Assembly: GCA_003427395.1 (NCBI GenBank)
Contig: BFEA01000010.1
Location: forward strand, 1,517,324-1,539,709
Direction of reading: 5' to 3'
Source: Chara braunii
Taxonomy: Eukaryota > Streptophyta > Charophyceae > Charales > Characeae
DNA: 22,386 nucleotides
Part shown: in pieces, positions 1 through 7,959 of the stretch
How positions within the stretch are numbered: the first letter of the stretch is position 1
Layout of the letters: each line of letters opens with the position of its first letter
Made by a program: the position numbers and the translations under genes
Notes under the pieces: generated by a model
What the model saw: only the letters and a program-made list of their open reading frames with translations
Told to the model about the DNA's origin: nothing
The model's database searches: none

Positions 1-395
1 CTCACCCCCTTGGATGCCTCCTTCTTGATGAAGCTTCCCTTTCCTTAGCTATGGCTACCTCCTCCTTCAAGCCTTCCTTCCTCCTTCTCTCACCTCCTCC
101 AAGTTCCTACGGCTCCTACTATTAAGACTAGGGAGTCCTCCCCTCTAGGAGAGCTAATGAAACCCCTCTCAGTCTTTTCTCCCTATCCAGTAGCCTGGGA
201 GCTATGGCGGATTGCCCCCTCCACTACCACTAGCTTGTAAGGCCTCCTCCCACTAGCTGATAGTCACCTCCAAGCTTCCGGACTGGCAGGGGTTCCCCTC
301 ACTTCTCTTCAATTGCCTCTAGAGCTCTCCCGGGCTCATTTGGGCAACATGGGCACTCCTCATGCAAGTATGAATGTGGCTGACTGAATCCCCAA

Positions 396-404
396 CTTAT
401 ATAG
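396..404 (-). promoter_or_regulatory. TATA-box-like element in putative LTR
   Basis: The minus strand reads CTATATAAG, a strong match to a plant TATA box. A transcript would start about 30 bases further on, near 365, and run to a purine-rich leader that leaves the window at position 1. Its place inside an apparent LTR makes a U3/R promoter the natural reading. No transcription evidence is available. Confidence 0.4.
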
Positions 405-526
405 GCTGGGAACAGCAGTCCGGCCAGCCCTTAGGCCGTCCCAAGTGCCTCAAGGTGAACCGAGGTACCCCCTTGGCCAAAATTCGCCTCTAGGCTCCTC
501 CGGGGGTACCTGGACCTCTTTTACAT

Positions 527-559
527 GCAGTCTGAGTGGTTGGTACCAACTCGGACTGC
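527..559. other. Hairpin, AGTC-type arms
   Basis: Arms 527-537 and 549-559 are complementary with one T-G wobble and flank an inner palindrome (GTTGGTACCAAC). The outer arms share the GCAGTC core with hairpins at 2053 and 2989. Confidence 0.6.
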
Positions 560-736
560 CTCTTGGCCTCTCAAGGTCTCTACCCCTTTTCCAAAATGCT
601 GTTACTAGGGCCTAGACCAAGAAACTGCAACCCCAATTAGAGAAAAAGGCCAACAAGGGTCTTTTTTCAGCTATTTTCTGAGTTTGGCCTACCTTGGGTA
701 GGCCGGACCATTTTTCAATGTGGCGCTGTATTTTCA

Positions 737-763
737 GCCTTGGATCTGACTGAGATCCAAGGC
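737..763. other. Perfect 11-bp hairpin
   Basis: GCCTTGGATCT at 737-747 and AGATCCAAGGC at 753-763 are exact reverse complements around a 5-base loop GACTG. Confidence 0.75.
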
Positions 764-976
764 CAGGATTATTTCGAGCTACCCCATGGTAGCCCATGCT
801 TCAAATTTGAGCCCCTAGGTCCAATTTTTCAATTTTTGGTGCATCTGGCTCTTTTTCGGGCCAAATGCACTGTTTTGTCTTTTTCTCCTTTTTGTTTTTT
901 TTTTCTTTTTGGCTGCCACCTCATTCCGGATCTAGCCGTTTTTTGCAGGCTCACAAAAAACGGCTCTTTTCTCTCC

Positions 977-1005
977 ACCATGAGATCTGATTTCAGATCC
1001 ATGGT
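977..1005. other. 13-bp hairpin with one bulged base
   Basis: ACCATG plus GATCTGA (977-990, A983 bulged) pairs with TCAGATC plus CATGGT (993-1005). The near-palindrome leaves almost no loop, so it could act as a DNA palindrome as well as an RNA hairpin. Confidence 0.7.
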
Positions 1006-1070
1006 CCAAAAGAAAACCGGAATTTCACCCTTTACATTTTCTTTTAATTTTGCATTTTTTTAATTCAGAT

Positions 1071-1109
1071 ATTGTTGAGATATGGCCCTTGGGGCCATAT
1101 CTCAGCAAT
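1071..1109. other. 18-bp stem-loop
   Basis: Positions 1071-1088 pair with 1092-1109 over 18 positions, with a single T-G wobble and a 3-base gap. The stem contains ATATGGCCC on the left and GGGCCATAT on the right. This is the longest stem in the window. Confidence 0.75.
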
Positions 1110-1148
1110 CCGGCCTGCACTCCTTGAATCTAGGAGGAGTGAGCTCAT

Positions 1149-1300
1149 CATTGGGACCTGGCAGTCCCTACTGCTGCCATCCCAATGACCGGCACACTCT
1201 CCTCCACCCATTTCTCTCATTTTCCTTCATTTCTCCTTATTTTTCTTCCCGTTCTCTTTTCTTTTTCTTTTATTTTCTTCGTGACATGTGTCAATTTGTT
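1149..1300. repeat. Dispersed ~150-bp repeat, copy 1
   Basis: A block with GGCAGTCCCTACT, then a long T/C-rich run, then a GTGTCAA-type end. It recurs at 2604 and 2786. A hairpin opens it: CATTGGGA (1149-1156) with TCCCAATG (1180-1187), plus inner GGCAG/CTGCC. Compared with copy 2, two stem pairs have changed on both sides. Confidence 0.6.
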
Positions 1301-1521
1301 GTGCATCTCCTTTCTAGGCCCCAGGACCTTGATTGTGGCCAGGTTCATGGCCGGCTGTTGGCCGTTACACCCCAGCTTACAAGGTTGGCATGCCCATGCC
1401 CCTAAGGGGGTTCATTCTACTTCCGTTAGCCTCCATTTTGAGCTCCCTTGGCTCAGATTTTTCTTGGCTAGCCTGTTCTTTGCTTGGAGCCCCGTGGGCT
1501 CTTGTTTTCTTATGCCTAGCT

Positions 1522-1541
1522 AGTCCGAAATACCCCGGACT
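1522..1541. other. AGTCCG hairpin
   Basis: AGTCCG at 1522-1527 and CGGACT at 1536-1541 around an 8-base loop. Stem and loop size match the hairpins at 2053 and 2989, but the loop sequence differs. Confidence 0.6.
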
Positions 1542-1606
1542 GATGGGCAACCCTCCCCTTATTATTTTTTTATCGCTCCTTACTCCCGTTTTCGCCTGTT
1601 TGAGCC

Positions 1607-1628
1607 CCACTAGTGTTGGCATTAGTGG
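1607..1628. other. CCACTA hairpin, copy 1
   Basis: CCACTA (1607-1612) pairs with TAGTGG (1623-1628) around the 10-base loop GTGTTGGCAT. The same stem with a near-identical loop recurs at 3237-3258. Confidence 0.6.
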
Positions 1629-2052
1629 TGACCGTAGCTTCTACCGTCGAGATCCTTGAATTCGACAGCGCCGTTTATTTTTCTTCGGCCATTCCACATC
1701 TTTTCTAGTGGTCTCCTCTTTGGAACACCTCAAGTCCCCGTCGCTCCCCGCGCTAGTCCCGGCGGTGCCGTCGACAAAGCCCAGTTTTTTCAACAATTTT
1801 TATTTGGCCCCTTTTGGCCCCCGGCGTCATCCCGGTTGCCGTCCAATTTTTGTTTGGGACTTCCCAAGTCCCCGACAGTCCCGTTTTATTATTGTCTTCA
1901 TGTGTCTCTTGTGCCGTCAACGTTTTTCCGGCCGCGGGGCCCCCGCCGTGCTGTTGTCGTTTTGCCGTCACTTTCCCCTTATGCCCGCGACACCATTTTC
2001 TAACGTTTCCGGCGTGCCGTGACCCAATTTCCCTAGGTCCGAGCATTCCCAT

Positions 2053-2076
2053 GCAGTCCGTTATTTCTCGGACTGC
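2053..2076. other. AGTCCG hairpin
   Basis: GCAGTCCG (2053-2060) and CGGACTGC (2069-2076) form a perfect 8-bp stem around TTATTTCT. This is the clearest member of the family. Confidence 0.75.
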
Positions 2077-2215
2077 GTCCCCCCACCATTTTGCTAGTCC
2101 CATAGCCCCATGTCATGCCCCAAGCCCAAGGAAAATAAAACGTTAGTTTTCCTAAGGCCTCCGGGCTCACTTTTGGCTCCCGGAGCCCCAAAATCAAGCG
2201 TTTACCCCTTCCCAT

Positions 2216-2239
2216 GCAGTGCGTTGTAACTCGTACTGC
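2216..2239. other. AGTCCG hairpin variant with wobble pair
   Basis: GCAGTGCG (2216-2223) and CGTACTGC (2232-2239) around an 8-base loop. The stem differs from the 2053 copy, yet pairing is kept by one G-T wobble in the plus-strand sense. Confidence 0.6.
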
Positions 2240-2372
2240 AGTAGGGACTGTAATCATTGTCCTAGTGCCCCCTCAACTAGCCCCCTACCAAAAGAAAATG
2301 AGGCGGCCAATTCCCGAGCGCATCCGGCCTCAATTCTGGCTCCCGGTGCACTTGAAACTTGACTTTGACCTC

Positions 2373-2407
2373 CCCCATGCAATCCGTTATTTTTCGGTTG
2401 CATGGGG
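2373..2407. other. Extended hairpin, CATGCAA arms
   Basis: CCCCATGCAA then CCG on the left (2373-2385, one bulged T) pairs with CGG then TTGCATGGGG (2395-2407). The loop is TTATTTTT plus a base, like the 2989 member. Confidence 0.65.
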
Positions 2408-2603
2408 CCTTGTTTTCTTTTAATTTTCTCAACATAAATCAAAGAAAAACATGGTCCTTTGTAACCGTCACATTGCCCAAGTGAATCTGGTCCAAAATCC
2501 TTCCCCTAGGTAGCCGTTTTTGTCCGTTAGTGCCCTTTTGACTTTCCCTCTTTTTTTTATTTATTTATATTTTTTTTTTAATTTTTTTTCCCCCTCCACT
2601 TGT

Positions 2604-2742
2604 GGACAGTTGGGACTTGGCAGTCCCTACTTGCTGCAGTCCCAACTGACGACCAATCACTCATCCTCCCTCACACCCATTTTCTTTTTCTTTTCTTTTT
2701 CTTTGTGCATGTCAAGTGTCAACTAGCCGTTAAGGCCCTTTT
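2604..2742. repeat. Dispersed ~150-bp repeat, copy 2
   Basis: Begins GGACAGTTGGGACT and ends in GTCAACTAGCCGTTAAGG, closely matching copy 3. It opens with a hairpin: AGTTGGGACT (2608-2617) and AGTCCCAACT (2638-2647), a perfect 10-bp outer stem, with an inner GCAG/CTGC stem. Confidence 0.75.
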
Positions 2743-2785
2743 CTCAATTTTCTTTTCTTTTATTTTTCTTTTTTCCTCCTTTCTT

Positions 2786-2943
2786 GGACAGTTGGGACTT
2801 GGCAGTCCTTACTTGCTGCAGTCCCTACTAACGGCCAACTCACTCACTCCCTCTGACCCTCCTCGTCTCATTCTCCCTCATTTTTCTTTTCTTTTTCTTT
2901 TTCGTTTTGCATGCCAAGTGTCAACTAGCCGTTAAGGCCCTTT
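2786..2943. repeat. Dispersed ~150-bp repeat, copy 3
   Basis: Direct repeat of copy 2 with the same start and end motifs and a variable T/C-rich middle. The opening hairpin is kept with one mismatch in the right arm (AGTCCCTACT). Confidence 0.75.
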
Positions 2944-2988
2944 CCTTGCCTCACCCTCATAGTTTTGGCCCTTCCTATGCCCAAGGGC

Positions 2989-3010
2989 CAGTCCGTTATT
3001 TTTCGGACTG
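2989..3010. other. AGTCCG hairpin
   Basis: CAGTCCG (2989-2995) and CGGACTG (3004-3010) form a perfect stem around TTATTTTT, nearly the same loop as at 2053. Confidence 0.75.
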
Positions 3011-3150
3011 CAGTTGTGGCCCTTCCATGCCCTTGGGAGCCACCGTTAGTCCTCCCCTCTCCCAAACGGTAGGCCCCCTTGCACCGATTTTTTCTAGGAG
3101 CCTATTTTTCTCGTGTTGGCTCTCTTTGGCCCTATTTTCTTGGGGGAGGC

Positions 3151-3172
3151 CAATCCGAGATTTTTTGGATTG
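3151..3172. other. AGTCCG hairpin variant with compensated pair
   Basis: CAATCC (3151-3156) and GGATTG (3167-3172). Relative to CAGTCC/GGACTG at 2989, the G-C pair is replaced by A-T on both arms, so pairing is kept. Confidence 0.6.
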
Positions 3173-3236
3173 CTCCCATGCCTCCCACCACTTGTTTCTT
3201 TACTTTTTATTTTTCTTTTTGCCCTCCCACTTGCTC

Positions 3237-3258
3237 CCACTAGTGCTTGCATTAGTGG
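3237..3258. other. CCACTA hairpin, copy 2
   Basis: CCACTA (3237-3242) and TAGTGG (3253-3258) around GTGCTTGCAT, one base different from the loop of the 1607 copy. Confidence 0.6.
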
Positions 3259-3375
3259 TGCTAATAAATTTGGCCATCTTGACGGCGCAACTTGTTTTTT
3301 TTTTTTTTCTTTTACACTACACACCTTGCCGCAATTTTTCCTTGGGCCGCCACAGGTCCCCGCCACTTGCCCCGC

Positions 3376-3414
3376 ACTAGTCCCCGACACTAGTCCCCGA
3401 CACTAGTCCCCGAC
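3376..3414. repeat. 13-bp tandem repeat, 3 copies
   Basis: ACTAGTCCCCGAC starts at 3376, 3389 and 3402 with no indel. It shares TCCCCGACAC with the 51-bp array that follows, so it may be its seed or a relic. Confidence 0.85.
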
Positions 3415-3464
3415 ACTTGTCCCGTGCTAGTACCGTACTTATTATTTTTTGCTTAGCCCCTCAT

Positions 3465-3830
3465 GGTCCCCGACACTTGTCCCACAGGTGCTGCATTTTC
3501 TGTCTAGTCCCGTGCGGTCCCCGACACTTGTCCCATGGGTGCCGCCTTTTCTGTCTAGTCCCGTGCGGTCCCCGACACTTTGTCCCGCTCGTACCACGCC
3601 TTCTCTTGGTCTCACGTGGTCCCCGACACTTTGCCCCGCCGGTATCATGTCTTCCTTTGGTCTCAAGTGGTCCCTGACACTTTGTCCCCCCGGTACCACA
3701 TCTTCTTTTGGTCTCACGTGGTCCCCGACACTCTGTCCCACCGGTACCACTTCTTCTTTTGGTCTCACGTGGTCCCCAACACTCTGTTCCGCCGGTACCG
3801 CTTCTTCTTTTGGTCTCACGTGGTCCCCTA
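3465..3830. repeat. 51-bp minisatellite, about 7 units with exact period
   Basis: GGTCCC(C/T) recurs at 3465, 3516, 3567, 3618, 3669, 3720, 3771 and 3822, exactly 51 bases apart each time, although the units differ by many substitutions. Later units carry CGGTACCAC and TTTTGGTCTCACGTGG. Because 51 is 17 codons, several frames stay open on both strands. The minus frame gives a 17-residue repeat with RPKE and GQSVGD. I do not call it a gene, because the openness follows from the period and there is no recognisable start context. Confidence 0.9.
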
Positions 3831-4200
3831 CTTAGCTTGTGGCCCTCTCGGCCTTCTTGCCACTACTTCCTAGTGGCCTGCCTAGCCCGACAACGTTTCC
3901 CTTGCGCTGGCGCCTTACGTCCTATTCCTTCCTTGCACCAGCACATCCTACGTCATTGCTTTTTCCAGGGGTCCTTCTCCGTTTCGGGGGAAGGTTCGCC
4001 TTTGCCGCTTTCTTGCGGTCCTCTGCCGCTCCCCATTCCGTCAATTTTCTTCTTAGTCCATTGGTCTTGACGACCTTGGGCAGCTTCTACGTTCCTAGCG
4101 CCTATGCCTAAGCCTTGATCCTTCCATCCTTCTCGCCTCCGGTTTTCTCTGCCATGCACAAATTAGCCATATACGGTCTCTCGAGTGACGGGAAGTCATT

Positions 4201-4218
4201 CGGGACTCACCAGTCCCG
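4201..4218. other. Hairpin at LTR end
   Basis: CGGGACT (4201-4207) and AGTCCCG (4212-4218) form a 7-bp stem with a 4-base loop, a few bases inside the proposed LTR terminus. Confidence 0.65.
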
Positions 4219-4223
4219 ACACA

Positions 4224-4233
4224 CTCCCCCCAC
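4224..4233 (-). other. Polypurine tract next to LTR (element 1)
   Basis: The minus strand reads GTGGGGGGAG followed at once by TGTGTCGGG. A G-rich purine tract abutting TG is the plus-strand primer site of LTR retrotransposons. Upstream lies CGCGATGAGGACATCG, which recurs in nearly the same form before the second tract at 5570. Confidence 0.6.
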
Positions 4234-4445
4234 TCATTCGCGATGTCCTCATCGCGCACGAGTCCATAGTCAGTAAGGATTTCGGAGTGATAGACAGACG
4301 GAAAAGGGAGGTGGGGTGAGGCGGGTAGTTAGCTTGCTAGGGTTTTTTGTGTCTTTTCCCATTCCTTTCTCAGGGTTTTCTTTAGCTTCCGCCCTTTGGG
4401 GTGGAGGAGGGTCCCCTTTTTCACGTCAGCCAAGCCTAGTTTTAG

Positions 4446-4879
4446 TTACCATCCCATGGCGCTGAGGTCTTGGCAAGGGAAGCCTGCCACAACCAGACCA
4501 ACAGACTCCTTAGCAAAGGTTCCCTTGAATTGCGTAATGTCCCCAAGTTCAATAATGTCTTTGTAACGGACGCGTAACATTCTCTGTGCATCAACATCCG
4601 TCTCACAGCTGTATCTCTTTCTCACTGGAACTCTCAAATACTCAAGGGCTTCCCAACAGCCTCCAGTATCGTCCCTCAAAGAGAGAACGACAAGTCCATC
4701 ACCCTCCCAAGGGACCGAGGTAAAAGGAAGATTTTGGCGACGAATGTCTCAAGGATCATTCGCCATGGCTTCCTCCAGGCGCGAGCTAGCAACACGTCAA
4801 GAAGCTTAAGCAGCTTGATGTTTCTTTCTCTCATCAAGTTGACTAGCATCGCCCCTTGGGAGGGTCTGACAACAGACAT
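4446..4879 (-). pseudogene. C5-cytosine DNA methyltransferase (DNMT) fragment, N-terminal half of catalytic domain
   Basis: The minus strand encodes motifs of a DNA C5-cytosine methyltransferase in the usual order: a motif-I region (VVLSL..DTGG), SCETD, GDIT and the catalytic motif IV GFPCQDLS with its cysteine. The upstream part (4676-4879; LLKLLDVLLARAW) lies in another frame. It leads through a shifted frame with a TGA into RRQNLPFTSVPW and then motif I, so at least two indels break it. Motif I has lost the usual F-x-G. The motifs after IV (ENV and the C-terminal part) are absent: a stop follows at 4446, where GGATGGTAACT could be an old donor splice site. It lies about 210 bases 5' of a polypurine tract and LTR on the same strand, so it may be retroelement cargo. 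DNMT3-like versus Dcm-like affiliation is unresolved. Confidence 0.8.
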
Positions 4880-5569
4880 GCCTTGCAGCTAGTCTTTCAT
4901 TGTACGTTATTTCTCGCTCTCGACAATGTTTTGAAGGCTGCATTCATAATCTCACATCTATCTTCCCATTTCATTGAGAAAACATTTTTGAGCTGAAATC
5001 ATTTTGGTTTCGTCTCATTCATTATTCTTAGGATATCAACATATTCTCAGTACAATTTTTCCCTTCCCCAAAGTTCAGTCATAGCCAAATCCACATGCAT
5101 TTTTCCCGGGTCATTCCTCCCGGCTTTTCTCAGGTCCTGTCAATTCTGCATACATATTATCCTCTGTCCTTTCTTGCCTTACTTAATTGTCCTTTCATGT
5201 ACAGTGCTCGCCTCATTCCTTGTGCATTTCTTTTCTAGACACCTCGTCAGACCTTCTCAAGCCCATACAAGCCAATCATACAGCCATTCCCCCGCCTGCC
5301 AGTCCTTTTCTCAAGTTCATGCAGAGTCAATCGTGTCAGCCCTTTCCTTCCTGGCTGTCTTGCCAGACCTTTTTCTCAAGTTCATACCATGCCACTTGCT
5401 CAAGTCTTTTCTGTCCTAGGCATCCTGCCAGGCACCCCTTTTCTCAAGCTTATGCAAAATCAATTACAAGTCTTTTTCTTTTCTGGGTGTCTTGCTAGGC
5501 GCCTTCTCTCAGGCTCATGCAAAACCAATTACAAGTCTTTTGCATGCGTTTTTATCGGTAGATGGCACA
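4880..5569 (-). mobile_element. Putative LTR of the second element, no gene
   Basis: On the minus strand, TGTGCCATCTACCG begins at 5569 immediately after a purine tract. The region to about 4880 has no credible ORF, is pyrimidine-rich on the plus strand and contains a ~65-bp minisatellite. The end near 4880 (GCAAGGCA, then TG) is a guess based on LTRs ending in CA and on the DNMT fragment resuming there. No second copy is present for comparison. Confidence 0.4.
5255..5520. repeat. ~65-bp minisatellite, about 4-5 diverged units
   Basis: TCTCAAG (or TCTCAGG) followed by a CATGCA-like word recurs at 5255, 5309, 5374, 5442 and 5507, spaced 54 to 68 bases. Units also share CTTGCCAG or CCTGCCAG before it. 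The last two share CAATTACAAGTCTTT. Confidence 0.7.
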
Positions 5570-5581
5570 CCTTCCCCCCAC
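5570..5581 (-). other. Polypurine tract next to LTR (element 2)
   Basis: The minus strand reads GTGGGGGGAAGG followed by TGTGCC. Just upstream is CGCGCGATGGGGACATCG, matching the pre-tract motif of element 1. This is the likely 3' boundary of the internal region of the large element to the right, although 2.4 kb of non-coding sequence lies between it and the nearest ORF. Confidence 0.55.
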
Positions 5582-5599
5582 TAAAAACACGATGTCCCC

Positions 5600-6590
5600 A
5601 TCGCGCGACTGGTTCTCACTCGGAGGTACGAGACCTTTGGCCCACCAACCGCAGTCAAGGACACAAGCCTGTCCGCTTCACAAAAGGAAGAGTGATCAGT
5701 TCCTCCCCAGCGAACGACGCCTCATCCTCCTACTCGGTCCGATCTTTGTTCTCTCACGTGGCGAGCACCAGTACTGAGGTTCCTCACGTCTGGCAGGCAA
5801 GTCCAATCCAAGCCTTCCAGGGCCTCGTCTAGCCGTAAAAGCGTTCCTCGCGAATCGTTCCTCCGGAGTGGTAATTTTTCTGGATCCGGCCTCTTCCTTT
5901 CAAGAGAGTTGGGGCTCTCAATTAGTCCGCGAGTGCAGTTACGAAGACCTCGCAATTAGTCCCGAAACGGTTGTAATGTTCTGGCAGGGCAGTGTCAATG
6001 CCCCGTGGTGGTGATGGACTCCACCCGGTACCTTCGCCCGGCCTCTCCCCTTGGACAGTGCCACCCAATTTAGCGCGGGTAGTCGTGGTCCGACCCAAAC
6101 GGCCATGGCACCCCTCTATGACATGGCTTGTGGTTGGAGAATGGCAAAATAGACTAGATGAGAATGGCTCTCTCGCCCATTTGGCTCTCTCGCCCTTTGA
6201 CGTTTAGGCGTTGAACAGGAGGCGCAGTTTGAACTCCCCGACTAGAGCTCATTGTCGGAGGTGGTTCCGGACGTCCCGCACCGATCCAAGCGGTAGGTGC
6301 CTTAGTCCTTTAACCCTCATCCTTTTAAAGGAGGAGCAGGTCGCGCTGAGACTTTTTCCCTCAAAGGGATAGAGGTCTTGAGGTCGCGGTGCGTGCACCG
6401 GTATCCCCCTCTTGCTGAGGCCAAAGACTAGAAGAAAGGAGAAATTTCATTTCAATGCTCTTTCCAAGTCCATTTCAAGTTGCCTAGGGTCCCCTGTTTA
6501 TGCAGTGCAATTTTCAAAACTCAACCCAATTCCAATGTTCAATCTCATTCCCATGCTCAATCTCAGTCCATTGCTCAATGCAATATCTCT
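5600..6590. other. No gene recognised
   Basis: About 1 kb without a credible gene. Short open frames exist (for example minus 5722-5955), but none has recognisable motifs. From about 6440 the plus strand becomes rich in CAAT and TTCC words that lead into the 24-bp repeat. Confidence 0.5.
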
Positions 6591-6591
6591 T

Positions 6592-6690
6592 CCAAGGCTG
6601 AGTCCAATATCTTTTCCAGGGCTGAATCCAATATTTTTTCCAAGGCTGAGTCCAATATCTTTTTCGAGGCTCAGCTCTTCCCAATGTCTT
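6592..6690. repeat. 24-bp minisatellite
   Basis: CCAAGGCTGAGTCCAATAT and close variants start at 6592, 6616 and 6640, with a decayed unit at about 6664. The period is exactly 24 bases. Confidence 0.8.
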
Positions 6691-6824
6691 TTCCAAAGCT
6701 CAACTCTTCCAATATTCTTTCCAAAGCTCTGCTCTACCCAATGTCATGCATCTCAAGCAGCCATGCAAGGGGACCCCAATGCCAATTCCAAAGAATGACC
6801 CTTGTCAGGGGCCATTCCGAACAA

Positions 6825-7009
6825 CCTGGTTAGGGTCGTTCTTTCCAATTCCAAGTCAAACAGCCTGGTTAGGGTCATTCTTATCCATTGCAATCGGACA
6901 GCCTGGTTAGGACCATCCTTATCCATTTCAACTGGGCAGCCTGGTTAGGGTCATCCTTGTCCATTCCAATTGGACAGCCTGGTTAAGGTCATTCTTGTCC
7001 ATTGCAATG
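6825..7009. repeat. 38-bp minisatellite, 5 units
   Basis: CCTGGTTAGGGTCATTCTT-like units start at 6825, 6864, 6902, 6940 and 6978 (spacing 39, 38, 38, 38). The last unit runs directly into the primer-site-like sequence at 7011. Confidence 0.85.
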
Positions 7010-7028
7010 TTGGCGCCCGAGGGGGTGG
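7005..7028 (+). other. Possible LTR end and primer-binding site (plus orientation)
   Basis: After CAATGT comes TGGCGCCCGAGGGGG. TGGCGCC is a frequent start of tRNA-complementary primer sites in LTR elements, placed just after an LTR ending in CA. A related junction (TGCAATGTTGG) occurs on the minus strand near 21620. No tRNA match was computed. Confidence 0.25.
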
Positions 7029-7029
7029 G

Positions 7030-7959
7030 CCTCGAGGACATGGATCCTATCTCGTCTCGAGGGTTAGAAGGCGGCCATCCTCTTGGGTTTTTACGCATGC
7101 TTCTTCCTCTTTGCTTTATGCCAATCATCCTTTTCATGCCCACACATACACCCGACTTAGCATCTAATGCTCTTTTTGAGGCTCACGGCCCCAAGCAGCA
7201 CTAGCCCGCCCGAGCGTTCAACCATTACAAGGGATGCTAATTATTTCAATGTTTCGCTCCTACTTTTCTGACCTCTGATATCCTCTCAATGCTCTGGACT
7301 TGTCTGGGATAGGTTGGATTAGGCTCCTAGGGAAGAGGATGCCTCTTTGCCCATAGGTCCCCTAACCTCTCACAAGGATTCATGCAACAACTCATTCAAT
7401 CATGGATACACAATTAAAAAAAAAAGGGAAATTCCGGTCCTCAACTTATGTTCCACCCTTCAATAGTTCACATGCCCTTGCCCTCGTTCAGAGTCAATCA
7501 TCCTTAGTCCCTTTGTTACTATCAAAAAAAACTCAGACTTCCCGAAAGGAGCGAGTACTTATACAAAGTAGCACTGGTCACCCGTCCCTAGTAGCATCCG
7601 CAGTCCAAAGAACAGTTACGTCGCAGTCCTTCCAAAAACAAGGAGACAAAATCCGAATGCAAAGGCAACATTACAGACTCGCCTCATCTAGATCCCTCTA
7701 TTCACCCCTTGACAACCCCAGCCATTCACAGTCCTATTCACTAAGTGCAATGACCCTCGTGCCCTTTTCTGAAGAAACCAAAACTTGTGCAAAGTAGTAC
7801 TCGTTACCCAGTCCTTGGCCATCTGAGGTTTAGAAAGTTGTCCCATCGTAGTCTACTCAAAAAAGACTTCAGATGCAAAATTCAAAATGGCAGTTCCACC
7901 TTCCCAGGTACCAATCCTCCCCCAATTCCTAGCTAATCCTCATTTTGCCTATTATCCCT
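7030..7959. other. No gene recognised
   Basis: A 131-codon open frame on the plus strand (7402-7797) is Ser/Gln-rich with no recognisable motif and probably occurs by chance. No hairpins or repeats stood out. Confidence 0.5.

Larger units (their letters stand above)
1..4223 (-). mobile_element. Putative very long LTR of a Ty3/gypsy-type element (incomplete at window edge)
   Basis: Starting at 4223 and reading the minus strand, the sequence begins TGTGTCGGGAC directly after a purine tract, which is how the 3' LTR of an LTR retrotransposon begins. The stretch to the left has no credible gene. It is pyrimidine-rich on the plus strand, rich in hairpins and tandem repeats, and contains a TATA-like box near 400. 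If it is one LTR it exceeds 4.2 kb, which is long but has precedents (Ogre- and Grande-type plant elements). Its other end is not in the window, and there is no second copy to align, so the left extent is inference. It could instead be a shorter LTR next to unrelated repeats. Confidence 0.4.

Noticed and set aside
740-2146. Overlapping Phe/Pro/Ser-rich plus-strand ORFs of about 110 codons
   Set aside because: Produced by T/C-rich sequence; several frames open at once and no initiation context.
3442-3819. Repeat-protein gene on either strand of the 51-bp array
   Set aside because: Openness in several frames follows from a period divisible by three; no start context or conserved protein outside the array.
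7402-7797. 131-codon plus-strand ORF
   Set aside because: Ser/Gln-rich, no motif, in AT/CT-rich non-coding surroundings.
7913-7925. Third polypurine tract (GGGGGAGGA on minus) just after the accessory ORF
   Set aside because: The base following is not a clear TG LTR start, and it lacks the GGACATCG pre-tract motif of the other two; kept only as a possibility.
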